NCBI RefSeq assembly: GCF_022014495.1 | Contig: NZ_JAKLSQ010000003.1 | Span: forward strand, 162,575-226,574 | DNA: 64,000 bases | DNA from: Sandaracinobacteroides sayramensis | GTDB lineage: Bacteria > Pseudomonadota > Alphaproteobacteria > Sphingomonadales > Sphingomonadaceae | Direction: 5' to 3' | Shown: in pieces, positions 53,001-61,984 of the stretch | How positions within the stretch are numbered: the stretch's first letter is position 1 | Layout of the letters: every line of letters starts with the position of its first letter | Position numbers and translations under genes: made by a program | The notes under the pieces: generated by a model | Database searches by the model: none | What the model saw: only the letters and a program-made list of their open reading frames with translations | Told to the model about the DNA's origin: nothing

Positions 53001-53408
53001 GGAAGCGGTGCTCCTAACGGCGGTCGCGGTTTCTACGCCGATCTGGAAGGCAATGAACTGCCCAATGCCCCGCGCTTCACCGCAAATATCGGGGCGCAAT
53101 ACACCTTCTTCCTGGATAATGATGATTGGGAGCTCACTTTCCGCGGCGATTATTATCGTCAGTCGAAAAGCTATGGACGCATTTACAATACCGCGTTCGA
53201 CCGGCTTAGAGCTTGGGACAATGTCAATGCAGCGGTCACGCTGGAACGACCGGACTCGGGCCTGACGTTTCAGCTTTATGTGAAGAACCTGTTCAAGAAA
53301 TCGCCGATCACCGGCTTTTTCGTGAACAGCGATGATACGGGCTTGACCACCAATATCTTCACGCTCGATCCACGCATTATCGGATTCAATGCATCAAAGA
53401 AATTTTGA
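50097..53408 (+). CDS. Large STN-type TonB-dependent receptor
   Basis: 1103 aa, longer than usual TonB receptors. Signal peptide MGLRLAALQHFLLGGVALGA, then the N-terminal STN signalling domain (YDIPPQSLGLALRDFGLQN ... GLEYRREGHVFVVT) that contacts FecR, plug (TDVPIAITALSAEAM; GTLYGRNATAGVVNMIP) and a barrel ending in Phe (GFNASKKF). GGAGGA lies about nine bases before the start. The barrel has unusually long loops (for example residues 350-450). Together with fecIR this makes a cell-surface signalling system; the ligand is unknown. Confidence 0.94.
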   Translation: MGLRLAALQHFLLGGVALGALVLASASSAASNNFVDYDIPPQSLGLALRDFGLQNGMTIMADASIVQGKTTKGLHARSDPETALRILLSGAGLEYRREGHVFVVTEGNVPGPATQADSPADTDIIVTAQKKEEKITDVPIAITALSAEAMDDRKIEGGSELLRAIPNVNFSKTNFSMYNFSIRGIGTQSISASSDPAVAVSFNSTPLVRNRLFESEFFDMERIEVLRGPQGTLYGRNATAGVVNMIPALPGPDLGGALKAEVGNFGTMRLSGMVNLPLTDTLGIRVAGAMTKRDGFDYNSFTGRRVNGRDLWSTRVSAQWEPSDRFRANVIWQHFEENDDRLRTGKQLCTTDPGLETVGGVPITNPVLRGRASQGCLPGSLYDDAAFGVPNGPALVYLYHPRVNVSLGQLQEPGKPRPDWRIIHVVKVDDPFAGVTQSRNLREISSNYDPKFRAKNDVIQFNMEFKPSETLQFVSQTAYSRDRFYSTQDYNRYVTVPLFDDSAQPHLYSTAGVPYDSEAWPGPTPGGIFCDPQLGCSDRMVSADLSRSRNRQWSQEFRLQSSFDGPLNFLVGANYLDFKSQDDYYVFNNMFTLIAQWFYGRAALLDIRNGIGLDPVCAQLGQETRECPYVDPNPLNSLNNQGHNYFLSQNGVRIKSSGLFGEVYWNISDALKLTVGGRYTHDKKRADQVPSQLLLAGGVETGFTGNITGGFVNSGYPAQDDIVQSWGRFTGRAVLDWKPDLNFTDDTLIYASASHGYKGGGTNPPRVDFNPAVVQYQHLPQTFRPEYVNAFEIGTKNSLDGGRFTLNATGFFYDYKGYQVSQIVDRIAYNENFNATSWGLEFETAWRPSRAFRVDGNLGYLRTRLGKGSQSIDVMNRTQGDPDWVVLRPWLQVPSNCIAPRAIVEQVVARAISADLALGSLCPGADRVGSWDPSRPGGTVPFWRLYGITYNPLAPYNPDTVGLPVDQGGSGAPNGGRGFYADLEGNELPNAPRFTANIGAQYTFFLDNDDWELTFRGDYYRQSKSYGRIYNTAFDRLRAWDNVNAAVTLERPDSGLTFQLYVKNLFKKSPITGFFVNSDDTGLTTNIFTLDPRIIGFNASKKF

Positions 53409-53435
53409 ATTTCTTTAACAGAGAGGGAGAAGCTT

Positions 53436-53465
53436 ATGGGGAATATGAAATATGATTTATTGTAA
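53436..53465 (+). other. Nine-codon open frame with a strong ribosome-binding site
   Basis: GAGAGGGAGA precedes ATG 53436, which encodes MGNMKYDLL and a stop. It is in the 93-bp AT-rich gap between the large TonB receptor and the small secreted protein. It may be a leader peptide or chance. Confidence 0.25.
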
Positions 53466-53501
53466 CTATCTATAATACTATTTACATGGGGAGTTATTAT
53501 C

Positions 53502-53954
53502 ATGAAATCTTTTGTAAGAAAATTCACCTCCACCTTTGCCGTTCTGGCAATGATGGGATACGCTGTAGCGGCCAGTTCCGTAGCACATGCTGGAACCTAT
53601 ACAGGGGCAGTTACTGTTTCAAAAGGGCTCACATTTACTTGTGATGCAACTGTGGATCTTTACTCCACGCCTGGGAAGGCCCTCCTCACCATCTCCCCAG
53701 GAGATCCACTGTGTTCATTCCTAAACATCACCAGCAACCCGCATAATTACACCGAGTCCGGCGGAGTGCTGACAATTCACGGCATTCGAGTGGAGACAAT
53801 CACTCTTGGCAACTGCTATGGTGATTTGTCAGGAACCGTCACAACCAATCCGGACGGTAGCAAGACCCTCAATATTGCTGATACGATCGATCCGGAAATT
53901 CCGGGCACCGGGGGCTGCTCCGTTAACGGTGAGCTGTGGAAGCCTGCTCACTGA
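53502..53954 (+). CDS. Small secreted protein resembling PraB (alkane oxidation activator)
   Basis: 150 aa with signal peptide (FVRKFTSTFAVLAMMGYA, cleavage after AHA near residue 30). The mature part is beta-rich and has four cysteines in contexts FTCDATVD, PLCSF, GNCYG, GGCSV, in the spacing I associate with the PraB family (secreted proteins promoting hydrophobic-substrate use). The resemblance is by cysteine pattern and layout only. GGGGAG ribosome-binding site. It lies between two TonB receptor genes. Confidence 0.6.
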   Translation: MKSFVRKFTSTFAVLAMMGYAVAASSVAHAGTYTGAVTVSKGLTFTCDATVDLYSTPGKALLTISPGDPLCSFLNITSNPHNYTESGGVLTIHGIRVETITLGNCYGDLSGTVTTNPDGSKTLNIADTIDPEIPGTGGCSVNGELWKPAH

Positions 53955-54148
53955 TGTATCTCTTGATTTACCGATAGCGGTTGCAGGATGCATTTCAGAT
54001 ACAGATGATGATCTGCTTTCCAATGATGCCTCCGGACTGACCGCAATTGTGGATCGAGAAGATATAAGTCTAATTATACTGCGTTTGCGGTGACGCGAGT
54101 ATCCCGATCAGTGCTTATCGGAATGCTCTCTCTCCACCGGAACATACT

Positions 54149-54174
54149 GGCCGCATCGCTGCAACGGTGCGGCC
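54149..54174. terminator. Hairpin, possible terminator before the second TonB receptor
   Basis: GGCCGCA and TGCGGCC form a 7-bp stem around a 12-base loop, followed by CTTTCC. It is in the gap after the PraB-like gene and before the next receptor, which argues against the most distal GTG (54167) as that receptor's start. Confidence 0.5.
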
Positions 54175-54244
54175 CTTTCCGGGCCTGCGGAGAGAAGCTG
54201 CCACTGGCGCGGTTTCGATAGGACGGTCAGGCAGGCATAGCAAT

Positions 54245-56797
54245 GTGTTTGCGTTGAGACGAATTTCCACCCGCTTTCTGCTGGGCATCGCCGTCCATGC
54301 GGCCCCGGTCTATGCCGGAACGGACCAGGGGGACGTCGCGGCGGGAGAAGTCTTGCGGCAGGCCGTCCCGCTGGACGTAGCAGCCTCCTCCGACAACGAT
54401 GCCGAAATCGTCGTCACCGCAGCCCGCCGCGGCGAAGCGAAGGTCGCAGCGGAAAGCGAGTTCGACGCGGAGGAAATCGCCGGCCAAGGCGCTGACAGCA
54501 TACAGGAATTGCTGATCCGCCTCGCCCCCTTCATCGACGACAGTGGCGAAGAGCCGGTCATTCTCATCAACGGCAAGCCCGTAGGACTCGACCGCTCGAT
54601 CCTCTCCTATCCGGCCGAGGCACTGGAGCGGCTTGCCGTGCTGAAGCCGGGCGCCTCGGCCCATTATGGGGGGACGGCAGGCAACCGCGTCGTCAATCTC
54701 GTGCTCAAACAGAGTTTCTCGATGGTGAATGCCGACGCAAGCGCGAATTTCGCGACCGCCGGCGGCCAATATGGCGGCTCATTTTCTACCGGGCGCACGG
54801 CAATCCGGGGAGAGACAAGATGGAACGCCGTGGCGAGGGTCGGCGGAGACAGCGCGCTGAGGAAAAACGCGCGCAACATCCCTGGGCGTGAAGGCACGTT
54901 CGACAGTATTGGCTTCGTTTCCGGTGTTAATGGCGCAGAGATCGACCCCGCACTCAGCCTGGCGGTTGGCCGCGCAGCGATGGTTGCCGCCATCCCGCCT
55001 GCCGCACTGTTGGGGCCGCCCAGCCTCGACGATTTCGCCGCGACAGTGGACATCGTGCATCCGGTCGACCCAAATCGCTTCGAAACCCTTAGGCCTTCCC
55101 GACGTGCTGCGTCGCTCAATATCGGTGTCACGCGGCCGATTGGTGGCTTTTCCGCTTCGCTGAACGTCAACGCAAACCGGACTGATACTGCGGAGAAGCG
55201 AGGTCTGCCGATGATATCGGTGATCCTGCCAGGCGCGCATTCCCACTCACCCTTTGCCGGGAATGTAATGCTGACGCGTCCGCTGGCGGGCGAGCGTTCA
55301 TTGCGCATGCGCAATGACTCGACTTCGTTCGGCATGTCGCTGACCGTGAATGGCGTGATCGGCGATTGGCAGACCAGTCTTGCGGTCGGCTATTCGCGCA
55401 ATTGGGCGGACAGCCTACTCGAATATGCGGCCGACACGGAGCAAATCCAGCATCGGATTGAATCCAACGACCCGGATTTGAACCCCTTCGCAGCGTGGGA
55501 CGACGATCTGCTAATTGCCACCCGCCAGCGGACCCAGGGGGAAAATATGAGTTCGCGGCTCAACGTCCGCAAGACGCTGGCCCACCTGCCAGCAGGGCCG
55601 ATTGTCTGGAGCGTCACGGCAAACGCCAACCGGAATCGCTCCCGCAGTCGGGAAGAGGGGGACGTGAGGGGCGAGACTCGCAGCGTCGCGCGGCAGCAAA
55701 TGAACGCCCAGATGGCGCTCAGCCTGCCGATTTTACGTCGCGGCGGCGGAAGCCTGGGATGGCTCGGCGAACTCTCTATCGACCTGTCCGCGAGCGCGGA
55801 GAAAATGACCGGCAGCCAGCTGCAAAAGCAGTTCGCCGGCCATATCGGATGGTCGCCCTGGCCAATCCTCCAGCTTCGCGGTTCGATCGACCACGCCGAA
55901 ACCTTTCCTTCATTCGATCAACTCGATGCGCCGGTCGTCACGACGGTTAACCGCATTTTCGACTATGCGCGCCTGGAAGTGGCTGAGCCGATCTGGATCA
56001 CCGGCGGCAACCCGGATCTTCTGCGCGGCAGCCGCCAGAGCCTAGCGCTTTCAGCGCAGGTGCGGCCGCTGGGCGACCAGAGGCTCACGCTCAATCTTGG
56101 CTATCGCAAGTCCGTAGCGGAAGGTGGGGTCGCGCCTTTCCCCGAACTGACGCCCGCCATAGAGGCCGCTTTCCCTGATCGCGTCAGGCGAGACGCCGAC
56201 GGACGGCTTTTCGCCATCGACGCGCGTGCCATTAACATTTCCCGGGACGCCGACGCCGAACTCTCGAGCCGCATCGCCCTGCGCCTGGGGCAGGTTCCTC
56301 CTCAGCGGCGCAACGGAACGCCAGCCGATCCGGTGCAATTCAGCCTCTCGATCAATCATCGCTGGCGTCTGAAGAGCGAATTGCTGACGAGGGTCGAAAT
56401 AGATGTAATAGATCGGCTTCGAGACGGTGGGCTTTCAAGGCATGGCGTGCTCATGCAGGCGTCCATTGGTAGGCAGGGCATCGGCGCCAGTCTGAACGGT
56501 AATTGGAGCAGCCCCGCGCGTTTGCGTGGCGGATTTGGTGATGGCGACACGACACTACGCCTCAAGCCTCCGTTGGCCTTCAATTTTTCGGCATTTATGG
56601 AACCCGGCTATTTATTCGCGCGAATGCGCCAAGATGGCCTGATGAAAGATCTGAAAATATCCATTGACGTCCAAAATCTCTTAAATGGCTACCGGCAAGT
56701 GACATTGGAGGATGGGCGTGTACCGCCAGGATACACGCGTGACGAAATAGATCCAGTCGGCCGCACACTGCGACTGACAATGAGAAAGCGCTTTTAG
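54245..56797 (+). CDS. Divergent TonB-dependent receptor
   Basis: About 850 aa. Signal-like region (RRISTRFLLGIAVHAAPVYA), a TonB box EIVVTAARRGE, and a plug with SIQELLIRLAPFIDDSGEEP and ILINGKPVGLDRSILSYPAE; the barrel ends in Phe (LTMRKRF). No ATG is available near the signal; GTG 54245 is chosen, with GTG 54167 possible. The plug differs from classic siderophore receptors. Sits downstream of the PraB-like gene and may be co-expressed with it. Confidence 0.8.
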   Translation: MFALRRISTRFLLGIAVHAAPVYAGTDQGDVAAGEVLRQAVPLDVAASSDNDAEIVVTAARRGEAKVAAESEFDAEEIAGQGADSIQELLIRLAPFIDDSGEEPVILINGKPVGLDRSILSYPAEALERLAVLKPGASAHYGGTAGNRVVNLVLKQSFSMVNADASANFATAGGQYGGSFSTGRTAIRGETRWNAVARVGGDSALRKNARNIPGREGTFDSIGFVSGVNGAEIDPALSLAVGRAAMVAAIPPAALLGPPSLDDFAATVDIVHPVDPNRFETLRPSRRAASLNIGVTRPIGGFSASLNVNANRTDTAEKRGLPMISVILPGAHSHSPFAGNVMLTRPLAGERSLRMRNDSTSFGMSLTVNGVIGDWQTSLAVGYSRNWADSLLEYAADTEQIQHRIESNDPDLNPFAAWDDDLLIATRQRTQGENMSSRLNVRKTLAHLPAGPIVWSVTANANRNRSRSREEGDVRGETRSVARQQMNAQMALSLPILRRGGGSLGWLGELSIDLSASAEKMTGSQLQKQFAGHIGWSPWPILQLRGSIDHAETFPSFDQLDAPVVTTVNRIFDYARLEVAEPIWITGGNPDLLRGSRQSLALSAQVRPLGDQRLTLNLGYRKSVAEGGVAPFPELTPAIEAAFPDRVRRDADGRLFAIDARAINISRDADAELSSRIALRLGQVPPQRRNGTPADPVQFSLSINHRWRLKSELLTRVEIDVIDRLRDGGLSRHGVLMQASIGRQGIGASLNGNWSSPARLRGGFGDGDTTLRLKPPLAFNFSAFMEPGYLFARMRQDGLMKDLKISIDVQNLLNGYRQVTLEDGRVPPGYTRDEIDPVGRTLRLTMRKRF

Positions 56798-57785
56798 ACA
56801 CTTTATTATTGTTCAACTTAAATTTTCAAATATTATATTCCGAATGAATGAGCTAATTTAATATCAGGATTAATATTCATAATATTATTGTAAATAAATA
56901 TAGAATATTATAAGATATTAAATGAAACGACGAAAATGTTCCAGAGTTAATGTTAGCAATCCCAGCGGATTTTCCTTGTTTAGCAGGCATGTCTATGAAG
57001 AAGCAGCGATTTTCCACGCTGCAGATCGAGTCGGTATAGAAACAGGCTGAGATGGTGCTGCCGGTGAAGGATCAAATTCATCAGCTGGCATGCCGCTGGA
57101 ACTGAGCGGTGCTTCCGAAGGCTGACTCTTGTCGCGATGGCGCGAAGGAGGTGGATTGGACTCGCTGATGGCCGCTCCACCGGCGGGAAGCAAGGTGATG
57201 ACGATCGTCTGCTCGCGCGCACCTTTCTGCTGTTCGAGTCAGTCTTCCCAAGCGGTCAGAAACAAAAACGCCATCACAATCAACGAATACAATAAAATTG
57301 ATCCGCATGGTCTAACAAATTATAGATTATTGATCCTAGTTTTTATGTTATTAACGCCAACTATTTAGAAAAATGAAAAATCTGAATGTATTTCCATGTA
57401 GATATACAGATCTGTGAAAGCGCTTCGCGTGTTCTGTTGGGTTTTGACGTAATCAAGTTCATTATTCTTCGTCATTCTACGCTAGTTTTACTGATGTTGT
57501 GATGAGCCAGCGAAGGCGCGGAAGCGTTAGATAGCTTGTTCGCTAGCAGCGCCGGCGCTGAGTCGCACAGCCTTTTGCTGCGGTGCACCCGATGATTGCA
57601 ATCCCTCATCGTCACTCAACCACCAGATTTTGCTTCAAAGTTCGGGTCGAACCACTCCAGTGGCGAGATGAAACGACGCAATGCACCGGGACAAGGCATA
57701 TACGAGCATCCTTCATCCATCCTCTGCCATCGCGCCCCCTGAATATATTGCGAATGGCTCGCATGCTGCATTAAGGCCAGTCGCA
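56798..57785. other. Gene-poor AT-rich region
   Basis: 988 bp with no convincing intact gene. The first 150 bp are very AT-rich (many AATATT runs). A transposase-like relic is at 56995-57105. Short frames on both strands here (61-80 codons) lack ribosome-binding sites and recognisable content. It separates the first FecIR/TonB group from the second. Confidence 0.6.
56995..57105 (+). pseudogene. Decayed IS3-family OrfA-like transposase fragment
   Basis: The frame from ATG 56995 reads MKKQRFSTLQIESV, stop (TAG at 57037), then KQAEMVLPVKDQIHQLACR and a second stop. This matches in outline the start of IS3-family OrfA proteins (MKK-x-RF-xxxQI...L-K-x-A-x-x-G-x-P-V), which bind IS ends. There is no OrfB, no terminal repeats and an internal stop, so it is a remnant at best. 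Confidence 0.45.
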
Positions 57786-58298
57786 ATGTCGACGAATGCG
57801 ATCGCCCTCTCCCGCCTGCTGCTTGCCGAGCGGCCGCTGCTGCTGCGGCTCGCGCAGCGCATCGTCGGGAGCATGCCGGCGGCCGAGGACGTCACGCAAA
57901 GCCTTTGGTTCCGCGTCTTGCGGATCGAGGACGATCCACCGATCGTGAACAAGCGGGCCTATCTTTACCGGCTGGCCACGAATCTCGCGACCGACCAGGC
58001 GCGGTTCGACCGGCGCCATGCTGCTCTGTTCGAATCGGGGGAATTGCCTGAAATCGTTCCTGACGGACAGCCATCGGCCGAAAGGTCGATGCTGGATCGG
58101 GAGAATCTCGAAACGGTCCTGGCCGCGCTCGATGAACTGCCGCCGCGCGTTCGGGAGATATTCATCATGCGAAAATTCGATGGGATGCCGGTGCACGAGA
58201 TCGCCGAACGGCTTGGCCTGTCGCGCAGTTCGATTGCCAAAATGCTGCAGCGGGCGCTGCTGCATTGTGACGCACGCCTGCACGACGCGCATGAATGA
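57786..58298 (+). CDS. FecI-type ECF sigma factor
   Basis: 170 aa. Region 2 (AAEDVTQSLWFRVLRIED) and region 4 (LPPRVREIFIMRKFDGMPVH; AERLGLSRSSIAKMLQRAL) are present. The start at 57786 (MSTNAIALSRLLLAERP) gives a normal ECF length; longer upstream frame is unlikely. First gene of a plus-strand iron-uptake cassette; fecR follows after 108 bp. Confidence 0.92.
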   Translation: MSTNAIALSRLLLAERPLLLRLAQRIVGSMPAAEDVTQSLWFRVLRIEDDPPIVNKRAYLYRLATNLATDQARFDRRHAALFESGELPEIVPDGQPSAERSMLDRENLETVLAALDELPPRVREIFIMRKFDGMPVHEIAERLGLSRSSIAKMLQRALLHCDARLHDAHE

Positions 58299-58406
58299 AC
58301 GGTTTGCGGGTGGCGCAATTCCACATGCGGCGATTTCAAACGTCTTAAGCTATGAGAGACCTGTGCTGCCGCATCCCTCGGGCTGTGACAGGGAAAGAGG
58401 CGATTG

Positions 58407-59378
58407 GTGGGATCAGGTCAGCGCATTCCGGAAAAGATAAGGCGGGAAGCCGCGCGCTGGATCACGGAGCGCGATGCCGGCCTGTTGACCGAAGAAGACG
58501 AGCTGGCGCTGGCCGCCTGGCTCGCCGCCGATCCGCGCCACGCGGAAGCCCATGCCAGGCTGGAAGGCACATGGCGCGCGATCGGCAGCCCCCTCGTCGA
58601 GACCGCGCTTCGAGAGCGACCAAGCGCCCTCACCTTCTCCACGCGCGCACCACCCCGGCAATGGCTGGGCGGCGCCATCGCGGCCAGCCTCGTGCTGGCG
58701 ATCGTCGGCGGTATGAACGACTGGCCGACACATTTGCGCGCCGACGCCATGACGCAGACCGGGGAACAGCGTGAATTGACGCTGACGGACGGCTCGATCG
58801 TCCAGTTAAACACCGGCAGCGCCGTCGCAATCGATTATCATGGCGACCGCCGCATCGTTCGCCTTCTGAAGGGCGAAGCGGCGTTCACAGTCGCGGCCGA
58901 CAGGGCGCGGCCCTTCACGGTCGAAGCGGGCAACGGCTCGACCACGGCGCTGGGAACGCGGTTCCTCGTGCGGCGCGAAGATGCAGACACCGACGTAACC
59001 GTGACCGAACATAGCGTGCGCGTCCTGTCGCCCGCCGCAGCTCCGGCGGGCGAGCCGGGCGTCGTCGTCAAGGAAGGGCAGTCGATACGTTATGGGGCCG
59101 CTGGCATCAGCCAGCCCCACGCGGTCGATATCGAGCAGACGCAGGCGTGGACACGGGGACTGCTGGTGTTCGTCGATCGGCCGCTGGGCGAGGTCGTGGC
59201 CGAACTGAACCGCTATCACCCCGGCCATATCCGCGTCGTCGGCGACGATCTTGCCGGGCGCCGCTTCAATGGGGTGTTTCCGGTCGACGATCCCATTGGC
59301 GCGGTCGAGACGATCCAGCGATCGCTCGGGATCGGTTCGACCCGCTTCACGAACAGGTTGATCTTTCTCCACAGTTGA
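58407..59378 (+). CDS. FecR-family anti-sigma/sensor protein
   Basis: 323 aa from GTG 58407 with AGAGG six bases upstream (TTG 58404 is an alternative). DUF4880 domain (REAARWITERDAGLLTEEDE), membrane helix (GGAIAASLVLAIVGGMND), FecR domain (LTDGSIVQLNTGSAVAIDY) and C-terminal DUF4974 (LGEVVAELNRYHPGHIRVV). Partner of the sigma factor just upstream and of the receptor just downstream. Confidence 0.93.
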   Translation: MGSGQRIPEKIRREAARWITERDAGLLTEEDELALAAWLAADPRHAEAHARLEGTWRAIGSPLVETALRERPSALTFSTRAPPRQWLGGAIAASLVLAIVGGMNDWPTHLRADAMTQTGEQRELTLTDGSIVQLNTGSAVAIDYHGDRRIVRLLKGEAAFTVAADRARPFTVEAGNGSTTALGTRFLVRREDADTDVTVTEHSVRVLSPAAAPAGEPGVVVKEGQSIRYGAAGISQPHAVDIEQTQAWTRGLLVFVDRPLGEVVAELNRYHPGHIRVVGDDLAGRRFNGVFPVDDPIGAVETIQRSLGIGSTRFTNRLIFLHS

Positions 59379-59500
59379 GCCCGACCAGGTAAAATTCGTC
59401 GACCTTTCCACATCCGCGATTTTGAATCGTCATAACTAATGAGAGGCATTCGCAATGTCGCGCACCTCTTGCTGGTTTTTGACGTTGGGGATGACAGAAA

Positions 59501-61972
59501 GTGACGATATTCGGGGCCGATCGGGCTGTTTCTCATGGTATTCGCACTGCGCTTGCATCGGCATTGCTGACGGCGAGCGGGCTTGCCGCCATCGCAATTG
59601 TCGCGCCGGCGAGCGCAAAGGCGCAAACGGCACAGGATTTCGATATTCCAGCCGGATCGTTGGCCTTAGCCCTCAACCGCTTCGCGGAAAGCTCCAACAT
59701 CCGGCTTTTCTACGATTCCGCGCTGGCCGAAGGGCTGTCGAGCCCCGGCCTCAAAGGCCGCTACAACTCCGCCGAAGCGCTTTCCCACCTCCTCGCCGGC
59801 ACCGGCCTCACGTTCCGGCAGACGGGTCCGGGGGCATTCACCCTGGAACGCGCGCCTCAATCGGCCGACGGCGCGATCCAGCTCGGTGCCGTCCGGGTCG
59901 AAGGCGAAGCCGGCCGCGACAGCTTCTATGCCGGTCGCTACGCCGGCATCGAGGAACGCGCGACCGGGCCGGTCGACGGCTATATAGCCCGGCGCAGCGC
60001 CACCGGCACCAAGACCGACACACCACTCATCGAGATTCCGCAGTCCATCTCGATCATCCCCGCCGATGAAATGGCCGTGCGTCGGGTGCGGGATCTGGCC
60101 GACGCGCTGAACTATGTCGCCGGCGTCATTCCGCGCACCGAGGCATCGGACCTGACCGGCGACGGCTTCGTCATCCGCGGCTTCGAGGCGGGGGCGGGCA
60201 GCGTCTATCGCGATGGCCAGCCGCTCACCGTCGCCTTCTACGACGGACAGCAGGAACCCTATGGACTGGAGCGGATCGAAGTCCTGAAGGGCGCGGCCTC
60301 GCTGCTGTTCGGAGCGACCGAGCCGGGCGGCATCGTCAACCTCGTCACCAAGCGGCCGACGACGACACCGATCCGCGAACTCAATGTCGATGTCGGCACC
60401 TACAACCGCTGGCAGATCTCCGGCGATTTCGCGGGCGGCATCGGCGGACGGGAGTCGGACTGGTCCTATCGGCTGACATTCCTGACGCGCAACAGCGATA
60501 CCTTCATCGACTACAAGCCGGACGATCGCGATTTCGTCGCCGCGTCGCTGCGCTGGGCGCCCTCCGAAGCGACATCGCTGACGCTGCGCGGCGAGTATCT
60601 GCGCCGGCAGACGGTCTATATCAACGGTTTCCCGTCGCAGGGAACGATCGATCCGAACCCCAATGGCAAGATCAGGCGATCCTATTTCCCCGGCATTCCC
60701 GGCTGGAACAAATATGACAGCGAGAGCAAGTCGCTCGGCTATCAGTTCGAGCATGGCTTCGGCGGCGGGCTGACGCTGCGGCACAATCTCAACTATGTGA
60801 AGACCGACACCACCATGCTCGATGGCGGCCCCTCCGGCCTCGCCGCCAATCTGCGCGACGCCAATCGCAACTATGCGCTCAGCCGCGATGACGGAACGGA
60901 ACGCTTCGCGACCGATACCTCGCTGGAAGCGGCATTCGCCACCGGTCCGATCAACCACAAGCTGATTGTCGGGGTGGACACCAACTATTCCGAGTTCGGC
61001 ACCGACTTCTTCAACTATACCGTCAACGGCCCGGTTCTGAGCTATTTCGACCCGGTCTATGAAGGAATCACGGTCGACCTGACGACCGCACGGCCCAATT
61101 ACTATTATGAGGATCAGAAAGGCTGGCGCACCGGTCTCTACCTTCAGGACCAGATGAAGATCGCCGAACGCTGGGTGATCGTTGCGGGCCTGAGGCATGA
61201 CTGGACCAGGAGCCGTTCCACGCCCGCCGACGGCGTCTCGCCTTCGGTCACGGAAACGACCAACGCAACCACCGGCCGCTTCGGTGTCGTCTATCTGGCC
61301 GACAACGGCATCGCGCCGTTCGTCAGCTTCAGCCAGTCCTTCGCGCCGCAAAGCGGCCGCGACCGCCTCGGCAACCGCTTCTCGCCCACGCGCGGCGAGC
61401 AGTTCGAGGCGGGTGTCCGCTGGCAGCCCGAGGGCGGCGACACCATGCTGTCGGCGGTCGCCTATCAACTGACCAAGTCGAACGTGCTCGCGACCGATCC
61501 GGACGATTACAACCAGCTTGTCGAACTGGGCGAGGTGCGCTCGCGCGGCATCGAGCTGGAGGCGCGTGCCCGCTTCAGCGCCGCGACCAACCTGATCGCC
61601 ATCTATGCCTATACCGATTCCAAGACCACCGAATCCAGCCCGGTCACGCCGGAAGAAGTCGGCAAGCAAAGCGGCAATGTGCCGAAGCATCAGGCATCGC
61701 TGTGGCTCGACCATGACTTCGCGGCGCTTGGGCTGGCCGGCTTCACGCTGGGCGGTGGTGTCCGCTACATCGGCGAGACCCGGGCCCTCTTCCGCGATCT
61801 GGACGTGCCGTCGTACACGGTGGTCGATGCGCTGGTCAGCTACGACATCGGGTCATGGCGGTTCGCCGTCAACGCCAGCAACCTGTTCGACAGGAATTAT
61901 GTCACCTGCACCTATAATTGCTTCTACGGCGAACCGCGCCGGGTAGTCGGCACAGTGACCTATCGCTGGTGA
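59501..61972 (+). CDS. FecA/FpvA-type TonB siderophore receptor with STN domain
   Basis: 823 aa. GTG start, signal peptide ending near SAKAQT, STN domain (FDIPAGSLALALNRFAESS ... GLTFRQTGPGAFTLE), plug (IEIPQSISIIPADEMAV; ASLLFGATEPGGIVNLVT) and a 22-strand-type barrel ending in Trp (GTVTYRW). The GATEPGG plug segment is typical of ferric-siderophore receptors. The STN domain plus adjacent fecIR indicates transmembrane signalling. Likely substrate a ferric siderophore; which one is unknown. Confidence 0.94.
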   Translation: MTIFGADRAVSHGIRTALASALLTASGLAAIAIVAPASAKAQTAQDFDIPAGSLALALNRFAESSNIRLFYDSALAEGLSSPGLKGRYNSAEALSHLLAGTGLTFRQTGPGAFTLERAPQSADGAIQLGAVRVEGEAGRDSFYAGRYAGIEERATGPVDGYIARRSATGTKTDTPLIEIPQSISIIPADEMAVRRVRDLADALNYVAGVIPRTEASDLTGDGFVIRGFEAGAGSVYRDGQPLTVAFYDGQQEPYGLERIEVLKGAASLLFGATEPGGIVNLVTKRPTTTPIRELNVDVGTYNRWQISGDFAGGIGGRESDWSYRLTFLTRNSDTFIDYKPDDRDFVAASLRWAPSEATSLTLRGEYLRRQTVYINGFPSQGTIDPNPNGKIRRSYFPGIPGWNKYDSESKSLGYQFEHGFGGGLTLRHNLNYVKTDTTMLDGGPSGLAANLRDANRNYALSRDDGTERFATDTSLEAAFATGPINHKLIVGVDTNYSEFGTDFFNYTVNGPVLSYFDPVYEGITVDLTTARPNYYYEDQKGWRTGLYLQDQMKIAERWVIVAGLRHDWTRSRSTPADGVSPSVTETTNATTGRFGVVYLADNGIAPFVSFSQSFAPQSGRDRLGNRFSPTRGEQFEAGVRWQPEGGDTMLSAVAYQLTKSNVLATDPDDYNQLVELGEVRSRGIELEARARFSAATNLIAIYAYTDSKTTESSPVTPEEVGKQSGNVPKHQASLWLDHDFAALGLAGFTLGGGVRYIGETRALFRDLDVPSYTVVDALVSYDIGSWRFAVNASNLFDRNYVTCTYNCFYGEPRRVVGTVTYRW

Positions 61973-61984
61973 AGGGACCAGACC

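Noticed and set aside
57135-57368. 79-codon frame in the AT-rich gap
   Set aside because: No ribosome-binding site tied to it that fits, no family, and it crosses a sharp composition change; likely chance.
59666-61714. 682-codon open frame on the minus strand
   Set aside because: Antisense to the siderophore receptor, which has clear family motifs; shadow frame.
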